From: an uncultured Gammaproteobacteria bacterium
GTDB taxonomy: Bacteria; Pseudomonadota; Gammaproteobacteria; Pseudomonadales; UBA5518
Direction of reading: 5' to 3'
Length of the DNA: 17,400 bases
Assembly (NCBI GenBank): GCA_903921135.1
Contig: CAIXOY010000430.1
Coordinates: 1-17,400, forward strand
Made by a program: the position numbers and the translations under genes
Shown here: positions 1 to 7,195 of the stretch, piece by piece
Numbering within the stretch: the first letter of the stretch is position 1
How the letters are laid out: each line of letters begins with the position of its first letter
The notes under the pieces: generated by a model
Told to the model about the DNA's origin: nothing
Database searches by the model: none
What the model saw: the letters and a program-made list of their open reading frames with translations, nothing else

Positions 1-1837
1 AACCGGCCGCGCGTGCCGCATGGAAGGCAACGACGGCATCCTCCGGAAAGGCCCGCGCCACCGCGGCAAAAGCCGCCGACGCCCCGGCGAAATCACGCGC
101 CTTCCAGAGATCCATCGCGCGCTCATAGCCACGCTGATCGCCACTGTCGCGGAACAGTGGCTGGTAAATGGCGAAGGCCTCCGAGCGTCCTTTGACGCGC
201 ACCAGATCCACCTCGCGGAAGCCAATGTCCGGGGCCGCCGCGCAAGTGGCCTCGCTCACGAGGATGCCGGCCCCATAGAACGGGCACAGCCCCTCGACCC
301 GCGAGGCGATATTCACGCCATCGCCGATCACCGTGTAATTCATTCGCGAGGCGCTGCCCATGTTCCCCGCTACGACCAGGGCCGTATTGATGCCCACCCC
401 CACGGACAGGGGCGACTGCCCCTCGCCTGCGAGTTCCGTATTGAGGGCTGCGACGGCCTCCAGGATGCCCTGCGCGCCGCGCACCGCACGTGCCGCGTGA
501 TCCTCGTGCAGCAGCGGCGCACCGAACAACGCCATCACCGCATCGCCCATGTACTTGTCGACCACACCGCCCTCGGCCTCAATCGCGCCGGTCACGCGGG
601 TGAGGTAGCGGTTCAGCAGATCAAGCACAGCCCCCGGCGCAACGCCCTCGCAATGCGCGGTGAAGCCGCGTATGTCGACGAAGAGAACGGTGACCTCACG
701 CTCTTCGCCCCCGAGAGTGATGGGACGGCGCAGCAACTCCTCCGCGATGGCAGGCGATACCACCTTGCCCAGCAAGCCGCGCACGCGCTCGCGATCCTGC
801 AAGCCCGCGGCCATCTCGTTGAAGGAGAGCGCGAGCGCGCTGATCTCGTCGCGGCCCGGGATGTCCATGCGCCCCGCGTAATCGCCGTCGGCAATGCGCC
901 GCGCACCACGCGCGAGTTCGAGCACCGGTCGCGTGACGCCGCGGGCGATGGCGATCGCGGCCACGACGGCCACCGCAAGCCCTGCCCCCAGCAACACCGC
1001 GAGCGAGCGCATGAGGCTCTGGTAGGGAACGAGCTCTGCACGCAGGGAGCGGGAAAGCACCGCTACCGCGTGCTGGTCTCCGTGGGCATCAAGGGGTGTC
1101 GAGAGGAGCACGTAATCCTCGGCCGCGAGTGCGGCGGTAGCAACGGAGCCGTCGAAGGACAGCCCCTGCGCGGATGCCGCCACCAGCGCGTCGCGCAAGG
1201 CGGGCTGAAGGGTGGAGGCCACCGAGTGCCATTCGGCATCCCCATCGCGGCGCAGCACCGTGACATCGGAAATCTTCCCGAGCGAACGGGCGAAGCCATC
1301 ATCGATCGCGAAGCCGAAGAGGATCCAGGCGCTCGGCTCGGGCGTGAAAAGCGGCACCACCGTCACTTGCTGCAGCGCGCCGTTGATTTCCACGACGCCG
1401 CTCGCCTCGCCGAACTCGTCCGAGGCAGCACGGTCGATCAACCCTGACCATGGCGCGTCGGCGGAGGCTTCGATGGCCGGATCGGTGCTGGCGATCAGAT
1501 GCCCGTCGGGAGCGACAAGCAGCATCACATCGGCCTCCATCCGGCCGAGATGATTCTCCATTGCCGAGAGGATCGTGCCGCGATCGCTGCTCGCGAAGGC
1601 CTGCTTGAAGGCGAAATCCCCGGACAGCAAGCGCGCGTTGGCGATCAGCCCCGCGCTGCGCTCATCGATCAGCCGCCGGAAAACACCCGCTCCCACTTCC
1701 AGATTGGCAGAGATCTGGCGCGTGGCATTACGGGTGTTCGCGAAACTGACGAGCACGAAGGCAACGGCCTGCGTCAGCAGCACCAGACCCACTACCAGCG
1801 CGAGCATGCGGCTGCGAAAACTGCTGAAGCCGCGCAT
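1..1837 (-). CDS. Membrane-bound class III adenylate cyclase with HAMP domain (partial, 3' end outside window)
   Basis: Predicted receptor-type cyclase making cAMP from ATP. The frame is open from the ATG at 1837 to the window edge, about 612 codons. Residues 11-32 form a first membrane helix, followed by a roughly 245-residue extracytoplasmic sensor region, a second helix near 277-297, a HAMP linker to about 350, and a class III catalytic domain at about 380-550. Metal-binding aspartates are D388 (in FVDIRGFT) and D432 (in DKYMGDAVMA). K428 and T502 sit at the substrate-selecting positions, and N509 and R513 at the transition-state positions. The Lys/Thr pair is the adenylate-specific class IIIb pattern. 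A helical, TPR-like tail follows. It begins 9 bases after the cupredoxin gene, with only a weak purine-rich stretch before the ATG, so it is probably the last visible gene of a four-gene operon. Cyclase identity is sure; substrate choice is inferred from residues. Confidence 0.93.
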   Translation of the reverse strand, partial: MRGFSSFRSRMLALVVGLVLLTQAVAFVLVSFANTRNATRQISANLEVGAGVFRRLIDERSAGLIANARLLSGDFAFKQAFASSDRGTILSAMENHLGRMEADVMLLVAPDGHLIASTDPAIEASADAPWSGLIDRAASDEFGEASGVVEINGALQQVTVVPLFTPEPSAWILFGFAIDDGFARSLGKISDVTVLRRDGDAEWHSVASTLQPALRDALVAASAQGLSFDGSVATAALAAEDYVLLSTPLDAHGDQHAVAVLSRSLRAELVPYQSLMRSLAVLLGAGLAVAVVAAIAIARGVTRPVLELARGARRIADGDYAGRMDIPGRDEISALALSFNEMAAGLQDRERVRGLLGKVVSPAIAEELLRRPITLGGEEREVTVLFVDIRGFTAHCEGVAPGAVLDLLNRYLTRVTGAIEAEGGVVDKYMGDAVMALFGAPLLHEDHAARAVRGAQGILEAVAALNTELAGEGQSPLSVGVGINTALVVAGNMGSASRMNYTVIGDGVNIASRVEGLCPFYGAGILVSEATCAAAPDIGFREVDLVRVKGRSEAFAIYQPLFRDSGDQRGYERAMDLWKARDFAGASAAFAAVARAFPEDAVVAFHAARAAG

Positions 1838-1846
1838 CCGGGCGTC

Positions 1847-2509
1847 TCAGTAGGGGTCTGCGCCGCGCCCGGCCGGTGCGCGGCGCAACTGGAGCTTGCG
1901 CTTCAGAGCCAACGCAATGCGTGTTGCGGAGGACGGAGCCGCACCGTCGACTTCGTCGCCCGCGACAGCACGCTGCAGCGCGAGATCGGGATGCCAGGCC
2001 ATCAGGCGCAAGCGACCGCCGGGCAGCCCGGCGATACGTGCCATCCCGTCGGCACCCGTCACGGCGAAGAGGCGCCCGGGCACCACGACGATGTACCCGC
2101 GCATCCAGTCGTGGATGTTGCAGCCCAGCACCACCACACCCGGAGCAGGAAAGCGGACGGGTTCTGTGGGCGTGCCGGCATACAGGGGCAACTCGAAACT
2201 GTGCGCCTCCGAAAAGGAATACACGTGGTGACGGATGTTGTCGCTGTTGGGGAAAGAAACCTCCGCACCCGCGGGCACGACCAGGACCTGCGGCACGAAC
2301 TTCTTGCCGATCTGGTCCATGACCGCGACGGGCTCGGGCGTACCCGTGACGGGTGTCAGGCCGGGCCCGTCCACAAACACAACGGCCCCCTGAACGGGCT
2401 TGCCCGTATCGTCGGTCACACTCACCGCCACGGTGCCGGCGTTCAACCCTTCCGCGAACGCCAACCACAGAAGGGCAATCCAGACGAGCGGGCGCAGCAG
2501 CGACGGCAT
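1847..2509 (-). CDS. Secreted cupredoxin-like protein (methylamine utilization protein type)
   Basis: About 220 residues, starting with a signal peptide (MPSLLRP followed by a hydrophobic stretch to about residue 24). A beta-sandwich segment follows, like a carboxypeptidase regulatory domain (TDDTGKPVQGAVVFVDG), then a cupredoxin-like core. That core contains PNSDNIRHHVYSF and LGCNIHDWMRGYI, giving a candidate copper site of H94 or H95, C130, H133 and M136. A second regulatory-like strand region and a basic C-terminus end the protein. Databases often name such proteins 'methylamine utilization protein', but no mau genes are nearby, so the name should not be read as function. I chose the ATG at 2509, one base after the stop of the beta-barrel gene, because it gives the cleaner signal peptide; an in-frame ATG at 2521 would overlap that gene by 11 bases. 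Copper binding is inferred. Confidence 0.85.
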   Translation of the reverse strand: MPSLLRPLVWIALLWLAFAEGLNAGTVAVSVTDDTGKPVQGAVVFVDGPGLTPVTGTPEPVAVMDQIGKKFVPQVLVVPAGAEVSFPNSDNIRHHVYSFSEAHSFELPLYAGTPTEPVRFPAPGVVVLGCNIHDWMRGYIVVVPGRLFAVTGADGMARIAGLPGGRLRLMAWHPDLALQRAVAGDEVDGAAPSSATRIALALKRKLQLRRAPAGRGADPY

Positions 2510-2510
2510 G

Positions 2511-3440
2511 TCAGTAGGCATACATCAGCCGCAGTCGGAGCAGGTTCTTGTCATAGCGGATGCCCGCATCCGCGTCGCTCAGCTGGTATTCGTAATCGAG
2601 TTGCAGGGAGGCGGTCTCAGCGAGGGGAAAGTTCAGCCCCAGTACAGTGGTGTGCGTGAGCGCATCCAGCCGGTACGCCGATCGTCCGGGGCCGAAGGCG
2701 GCGTCAGAGGTGATCGCCTTCGCGGCACCAACGATCGTGGCGTTGGGTCGTGCGGTCGAGACAACGTCGCCGTCGCGCAGTGACCAGGACGCGAGCAGCA
2801 TCCAGCCGTTGTCGAACTGGTAGTCGGCCGCAAGCGCCAGCTCGGTGGCATCGAACTCGAAAACATCACCCTGCTTGCTCGCGGTCACACCGGGAAAGGT
2901 GGGGCGGTTCGGTGGCAGGTTCTGCTCGTCTTCGTCCGCGTCCCGCCAGTCATGACGCAGGGTCGCCGAAACGCCCCAGCGATCACCCACACGGGTGCCG
3001 GCGCGCAGGCCGAGTCCGTAGCGCTCGCCGTCGCGGATGTCGCTGTCGGAGTCGATGACTTCGCCATCTGCGAGCAACGCAACCCAGAAGGCATCCGGCC
3101 CCAGACCGAACTTGTGCCGCAGGGAGGCGGCGGCGCCGGCAGAGACTTCCGACAGATCCCGGAATCGCCGGAACTCCAGCGCGCGCAGCGAGGCGCCGAG
3201 GGCAAGGCGGGTACCGGTTGCAAGCTCGATGGACTGCCCTGCTCGCGCGGCGAGTTGCACCGAGCGGTCGCGCTCGATATCGGCGCTCTTCTCGCTGCGA
3301 CCCACGTTGTCGTCCTGCGCTGCCTGCACATCGATGTCGGCGAATACGCTCGCTTGCGCATCCATTGCCGTCAGGGCGGCAATGGCGAGCAGGGCAGCGG
3401 GCGTAGCGAACAGCGATGCGTACAGGTAGCGGGGGATCAT
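2511..3440 (-). CDS. Outer-membrane beta-barrel protein, function unknown
   Basis: 309 residues. It has a signal peptide (MIPRYLYASLF, a long hydrophobic run, cleavage likely after AQA at residue 30), then a mature part made of alternating amphipathic strands with aromatic girdles and acidic loops. It ends in LRLMYAY with a C-terminal tyrosine, as expected for a barrel inserted into the outer membrane. I recognise no named family; it resembles the small barrels usually annotated 'outer membrane beta-barrel protein'. The ATG at 3440 forms an ATGA overlap with the stop of the EF-hand gene and gives a proper signal peptide; a longer in-frame start at 3530 lies inside that upstream gene and is rejected. 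The tight coupling to the EF-hand and cupredoxin genes suggests a shared envelope task, possibly metal- or stress-related. The role is unknown. Confidence 0.8.
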   Translation of the reverse strand: MIPRYLYASLFATPAALLAIAALTAMDAQASVFADIDVQAAQDDNVGRSEKSADIERDRSVQLAARAGQSIELATGTRLALGASLRALEFRRFRDLSEVSAGAAASLRHKFGLGPDAFWVALLADGEVIDSDSDIRDGERYGLGLRAGTRVGDRWGVSATLRHDWRDADEDEQNLPPNRPTFPGVTASKQGDVFEFDATELALAADYQFDNGWMLLASWSLRDGDVVSTARPNATIVGAAKAITSDAAFGPGRSAYRLDALTHTTVLGLNFPLAETASLQLDYEYQLSDADAGIRYDKNLLRLRLMYAY

Positions 3441-5539
3441 GGGCTGACAAGGCCCTCGAGGTAGCCCTGGTCTCCGAGGAACGCCATCACCCACCAGATC
3501 AGAAACAGGAACAGGAACACACGCGCCCAACCCGAGCCTTTGGCAGCGAAGCGATCACCGCCAACGCTGGCACCTGCGGGCAGGCTGGCGAGTGCCGTCA
3601 GTGTGGCGCCGAAGGGCACGTTCACCAGCGCACGCGCGTTCACAGCCCAGCCACTCGCATCGAGCAAGGGTGCGATGTTGCGACGGCGCAGCTTCAGCCA
3701 GGCGAGGATCATGGAGGGGCCAGAGATCGCGAGAATGATGCCGGCGATGGCGATGGGGAACTGCCAGGCCTTGATGTCGGCAATGGTATTCAGGAAATAC
3801 CCGAAGGCCGTACCGATGGACCCCAGCGCAACGCCCAACGCAGCGACAGTGCCGACATCGATGCGCTTGGGCGGCGCGCCTGGCGCTGCTGCTGCGGCCT
3901 CCGCGGGCACCGCGATCACGGTGGTCTGGAGTTTGTCGGAGGCTGCAGAATCTGCCGATGCTGCACGTTTGGCGACCTGCTCCTCGATGAAGCGCGCGAC
4001 TTTCTTGTAGGGACTCCAGAACGCCTGCCTGACGCTGATGGGGTTGTCGATGATCCGCGTGATCGTCGCATCCCAGTCGCGTCCCTCGCGGTCATAGAAA
4101 ATGCCGTTGCGACCGACCAGCAGGTTTTCGGCATCGCCATCGGTGACGGCCGCCACGATCTGCATGCTCTCGCCGCCGGGGCGGCTGAGATTGCAGTACG
4201 CGAGATAAGCGCCCGCAAGACCCGCCAGCGCGGCATGCTTGCCCGCATCGCCGACGCGCAGGCACAGGCTGCAGCTGCGCTGGTCGATGTAGAGCGTGCC
4301 GCACTGGAAACTCGCCGGCGTGTCGGCGCTGTAGAAGTCCTGGAAGTTGATGAAATTCCGACTGAACGGCGCGAGATCGCGCCGCAACCGGATGAGCTTC
4401 ACCAGATCCGTGAGCGCATCGTAGGCGGGTGCGATTTCGAGATCGGCTGCAATCAGCGCCTCCAGCGCCGAGCGCCGCTCGGGATGTGCGGCCTCTGCCA
4501 ACGCAGCGTCATCCAGCGCATCGAGCGCCGGGCAGGGGTTGGCGGCTCGCCACGCCCGGTAGGCATCGAGCGTGGCCAGCAGTTGACGCCAGTCTGCCTC
4601 GCTCAGTGTCTCGCGCGGGCCAAGGAAAGGCCCGATCGCCGCAGATGCCAGCACACCAATACCCGCCGCCCAGGCGGGGTTCAACGCCCCGTGCAGAGGC
4701 AACTCGCCACCAGCCGTGACATGCGCGAGCGGGAACCCGCGGATCTCGTCCACATCGATGCTGAGATCGCGGGCCGCGAGCGCGAGCCATGCGCCCTCCT
4801 CGCGGTTGAGAGCTGCCTCAGCACGTGCATCGAAGCGTGCCAGCGCGCAACGCGCGAAGAAATCCTCCACCTTGGCTGCCACCGCATCGACTGCTGCCAG
4901 AGCAGTCTCGCTCACCGCGGGGTCGGCGCCCGCTCCTGTGCGCCAGGCGGTTACCGCGTCCACCGCCTGTGTGAACGCGACCAGACCTGCGGCATCGATA
5001 CCGGGATCACCGCTCCGGTCGGTGACGCCGAAACCCGCGTCGATTGCCGCGGCGATCAGGCTGGCGATGGCGGGGTCAGCCGCCGATGCCACCGTGACCA
5101 CACCATCCCCGTTCAGGGGACGGGCTGCCAGAAGTTCCGCCGCGCCGCTCGCGCTCTCGAGATCAATGCCTGCCTCGGTCTCCCGACCGAGTTCCTGCAG
5201 CAGCCGTCGGGCCGCAGCCTGGATGGTGGCGCCTTCGGCACGGGAGGCCTCAATGGCCGCGAGGGGCAGCACGTCGGTGCCGGCCAGAAGTTCGTCGGGA
5301 GACGCGAGCCGTGCCAGAGTCCAGTCGATGGCATCCAGCAATTCGGGCGCGCGTATGCGCCCGTCGCCGTCGGCATCCAAAAGGGCCAGTGTCTGCGGAC
5401 AGCCCTCCACGCCTGATACGGGGCAGGCAAGTGCCACCCAGAGTTTCTGGTCGAGTTGTCGCAGCGCCGTGAAATCGGAGCCGCGGTCAAGCCGGACCTG
5501 CGAGAAACCGCCTGCGCGTGAAAACTGCCAGCTATGCAT
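3437..5539 (-). CDS. Large EF-hand membrane protein of unknown function
   Basis: 700 residues with no named family that I recognise. A complete canonical calcium-binding EF-hand loop sits at 55-66 (DADGDGRIRAPE, acidic at positions 1, 3, 5 and 12). Two degenerate loops follow, LNGDGVVTV near 142-150 and DRSGDPGID near 173. A long Ala- and acid-rich helical region comes next. It is followed by a distinct segment with four cysteines, C413, C423, C426 and C449, the middle pair in QRSCSLC. Three membrane helices lie near 562-583, 594-614 and 672-689. There is no N-terminal signal peptide, so the large N-terminal part is probably cytoplasmic unless an unusual topology applies. GGGGAG lies 7 bases before the ATG and supports this start. 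It is the first gene of the tight EF-hand/barrel/cupredoxin/cyclase run. It may be a calcium- or redox-responsive membrane component; that is inference only. Confidence 0.85.
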   Translation of the reverse strand: MHSWQFSRAGGFSQVRLDRGSDFTALRQLDQKLWVALACPVSGVEGCPQTLALLDADGDGRIRAPELLDAIDWTLARLASPDELLAGTDVLPLAAIEASRAEGATIQAAARRLLQELGRETEAGIDLESASGAAELLAARPLNGDGVVTVASAADPAIASLIAAAIDAGFGVTDRSGDPGIDAAGLVAFTQAVDAVTAWRTGAGADPAVSETALAAVDAVAAKVEDFFARCALARFDARAEAALNREEGAWLALAARDLSIDVDEIRGFPLAHVTAGGELPLHGALNPAWAAGIGVLASAAIGPFLGPRETLSEADWRQLLATLDAYRAWRAANPCPALDALDDAALAEAAHPERRSALEALIAADLEIAPAYDALTDLVKLIRLRRDLAPFSRNFINFQDFYSADTPASFQCGTLYIDQRSCSLCLRVGDAGKHAALAGLAGAYLAYCNLSRPGGESMQIVAAVTDGDAENLLVGRNGIFYDREGRDWDATITRIIDNPISVRQAFWSPYKKVARFIEEQVAKRAASADSAASDKLQTTVIAVPAEAAAAAPGAPPKRIDVGTVAALGVALGSIGTAFGYFLNTIADIKAWQFPIAIAGIILAISGPSMILAWLKLRRRNIAPLLDASGWAVNARALVNVPFGATLTALASLPAGASVGGDRFAAKGSGWARVFLFLFLIWWVMAFLGDQGYLEGLVSP

Positions 5540-5589
5540 ATAGGAACTCCCCGGAGTCAGTGTTGGTTATTGTCGAGGTCGGACCGCAG

Positions 5590-5605
5590 CGCGCTGTTCA
5601 GCGCG
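5590..5605 (-). other. Short hairpin spanning the ATP-grasp gene stop codon
   Basis: Perfect 7-base arms CGCGCTG and CAGCGCG with a 2-base centre, overlapping the stop codon of the RimK-like gene. No T-run follows on the minus strand, so it does not look like a strong intrinsic terminator and read-through into the EF-hand gene is possible. The rest of the 58-base gap (5540-5597) shows no convincing promoter. Confidence 0.3.
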
Positions 5606-7079
5606 GACGGTTGGCGCGCTGCTCGTCGAGGCGCCGCAGGAAGTCTTCCATGATCAGGTAATAAAGGTCCACACCCAGATACTCGTCCTCCACCCCGGCC
5701 TCGATGCTGGGGTTGTCGTTCACCTCGATCACGGCCACGCGATCGCCGCTCTGCTTGATGTCGACGCCATAGAGGCCATTGCCGATCGAGCGTGTGGCAC
5801 GCAGCGCGGCCTCGATCACGGCACGCGGGGCCTCGTGCGTGGGCATGGTCTGGAAATGCCCGCTGTCGACATCACCCTGCCCGCCGTAGCGGTAGATCTG
5901 CCAGTGATCGCGCACCATGAAGTATTTGCAGGCGTAGATCGCGCGATTGTTCAGCACGCCGATGCGCCAGTCGTAGTCGGTGTAGAGATACTCCTGCGCC
6001 AGCACCAGCGCCGATTTGCGGAAGAGGTCTCGCAGCGTCTCCATCAACTCGTCTTCATTAGAGACCTTGACCACGCCCTTGGAGAAGGCGCCATCCGGAA
6101 TCTTGAGCACCATCGGGAAGCCGAGCCCCTCGAGCGAGCTCATCAGCTTTTCCTGCGGCTGCCGAATGAGGATGCGCGTGTCGGGCTGGGGGACCTTGCG
6201 CTTTTTGAGCAGGTCGGCGAGGAACACCTTGTTGGTGCAGCGCAGGATGGACGTGGGATCATCGATCACCACCATGCCTTCGGACTCGGCTTTCTGCGCG
6301 AACCGGTAGGTGAAATGGTCTATTGCCGTGGTGGCACGGATGAACAGCGCGTCGTACTCCTGCAGCCGGCCGAAGTCGCTGCGCTTGATGAGGTCCACCG
6401 CCATGCCGAGCTTTCTGCCCGCTTTGATGAAGTGCTTGAGCGCCCGCGGGTTGCTGGGCGGCAGCGGATCCTCCGGATCGACCAGGATCGCCATGTCATA
6501 GCGGTAACGTGTGCGCTCGCGGGGGCGGCGCCATACAGCGCGGCTGTAGCGCTCGAGGGCCTCGGCGAATTCGGTCTGACGATCGGCATCGAGCTGCGAG
6601 GGCGAGAGCGGTTCGAGGGAGGCAATCTCCCAGCGCGCCCGCTTGCGGAACTCGATCTCGAGTACCGGGCAGGCGAAGCGCTCGAAGAGATCGCGCGCCA
6701 GCGGCGCCAGGGCGTGCTCCTTCACGCGCCCGAAACAACTCACCACCTTGAAGGTTTCACCGGTGGCGAGCGGATGCTCGCGCAACAATTCGTCGATGCG
6801 CTCCTCGAGGTCGTCGAACTCCAGCAGGAAGAGCTTGCGGTTGCGCAGGATGTTCAGTGTCGCCACACCCGGCAACACGCGGTGGCCACGCGCCTCCGCC
6901 AGCAACGAGCAGTAGTAGCCCCGCGACAGGTAACGGTCGCTCTTGCAGAGGTTGATGACCCGCAGCGGCTGGCGGAAGGTGTCTTCCGGCAGCGCGAGGT
7001 AATCAGCGAAGGAGATGACGTGCTCGCTCGGGAAGAACGTGCTCCAGTCGGACGGGTCGTCTACTACGATCTTCAGCAC
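5598..7079 (-). CDS. RLAN-domain RimK-like ATP-grasp amide/peptide ligase
   Basis: 493 residues. The N-terminal ~155 residues match the RLAN domain (RimK-like ATP-grasp N-terminal), with the signature INLCKSDRYLSRGYY near 42-56. A linker and pre-ATP-grasp region follow, with a RimK-like ATP-grasp core over about 240-485. Visible ATP-grasp residues are K326 in VLKIPDGAFSKGV, E363 in the adenine-contacting strand, D440 in GVDI, and E452 and N454 in EVNDNP for Mg-ATP. ATP-grasp ligases of this type join a carboxylate to an amine through an acyl-phosphate; the substrates here are unknown. This is not the ribosomal S6 enzyme RimK, which is shorter and lacks RLAN. The start is GTG; upstream AAAGGGAGCGGGG places GGGG 6 bases and GGGAG 11 bases away, and the nearby ATG codons are out of frame. 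It is divergent from the GNAT-C39 gene, its usual partner. Confidence 0.92.
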   Translation of the reverse strand: MLKIVVDDPSDWSTFFPSEHVISFADYLALPEDTFRQPLRVINLCKSDRYLSRGYYCSLLAEARGHRVLPGVATLNILRNRKLFLLEFDDLEERIDELLREHPLATGETFKVVSCFGRVKEHALAPLARDLFERFACPVLEIEFRKRARWEIASLEPLSPSQLDADRQTEFAEALERYSRAVWRRPRERTRYRYDMAILVDPEDPLPPSNPRALKHFIKAGRKLGMAVDLIKRSDFGRLQEYDALFIRATTAIDHFTYRFAQKAESEGMVVIDDPTSILRCTNKVFLADLLKKRKVPQPDTRILIRQPQEKLMSSLEGLGFPMVLKIPDGAFSKGVVKVSNEDELMETLRDLFRKSALVLAQEYLYTDYDWRIGVLNNRAIYACKYFMVRDHWQIYRYGGQGDVDSGHFQTMPTHEAPRAVIEAALRATRSIGNGLYGVDIKQSGDRVAVIEVNDNPSIEAGVEDEYLGVDLYYLIMEDFLRRLDEQRANRPR

Positions 7080-7118
7080 CTGAAGCCCCGCTCCCTTTGC
7101 ACATGTTCATCCCGCGCG

Positions 7119-7144
7119 ATGGTAGCAGAGCACCGTGACGGCAA
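7119..7144 (-). promoter_or_regulatory. Weak possible promoter for the RLAN ATP-grasp gene
   Basis: On the minus strand TACCAT (7124-7119) is a plausible -10 about 40 bases before the GTG start. TTGCCG (7144-7139) lies only 14 bases upstream, which is too close for a normal -35. The 116-base divergent region also holds the 8-base palindrome CACCGGTG at 7147-7154. This is a weak call based on hexamers alone. Confidence 0.25.
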
Positions 7145-7183
7145 CACACCGGTGCTGACACCCCGGGTATGCGGGATCCCGGT

Positions 7184-7189
7184 TAGACT
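7184..7189 (+). promoter_or_regulatory. Candidate -10 box placing transcription start at the GNAT-C39 ATG
   Basis: TAGACT ends 6 bases before the ATG at 7196. If used, transcription would begin at or next to the start codon, giving a leaderless mRNA. No Shine-Dalgarno sequence is visible before this ATG, which fits. There is no good -35 at the usual distance; CTGACA at 7155-7160 is 23 bases away, too far. An imperfect inverted repeat (CCGGG...CCCGG) lies between the two. Confidence 0.35.
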
Positions 7190-7195
7190 CGGCTC

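Noticed and set aside
20..1447. 475-codon open frame on the plus strand
   Set aside because: It lies antisense to the adenylate cyclase, whose motifs are unmistakable. The translation has no recognisable domain, and long antisense frames are common in GC-rich DNA.
3416..5416. 666-codon open frame on the plus strand
   Set aside because: Antisense to the EF-hand gene; the minus strand has a proper Shine-Dalgarno, an EF-hand and membrane helices, while this frame shows none.
5598..7079. Naming the ATP-grasp gene rimK
   Set aside because: True RimK, the ribosomal protein S6 glutamate ligase, is about 300 residues without an RLAN domain; the substrate of this 493-residue protein is unknown.
7155..7189. 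CTGACA and TAGACT as a -35/-10 pair for the GNAT-C39 gene
   Set aside because: The spacing is 23 bases, too long for a sigma70 promoter; only the -10 is kept as tentative.
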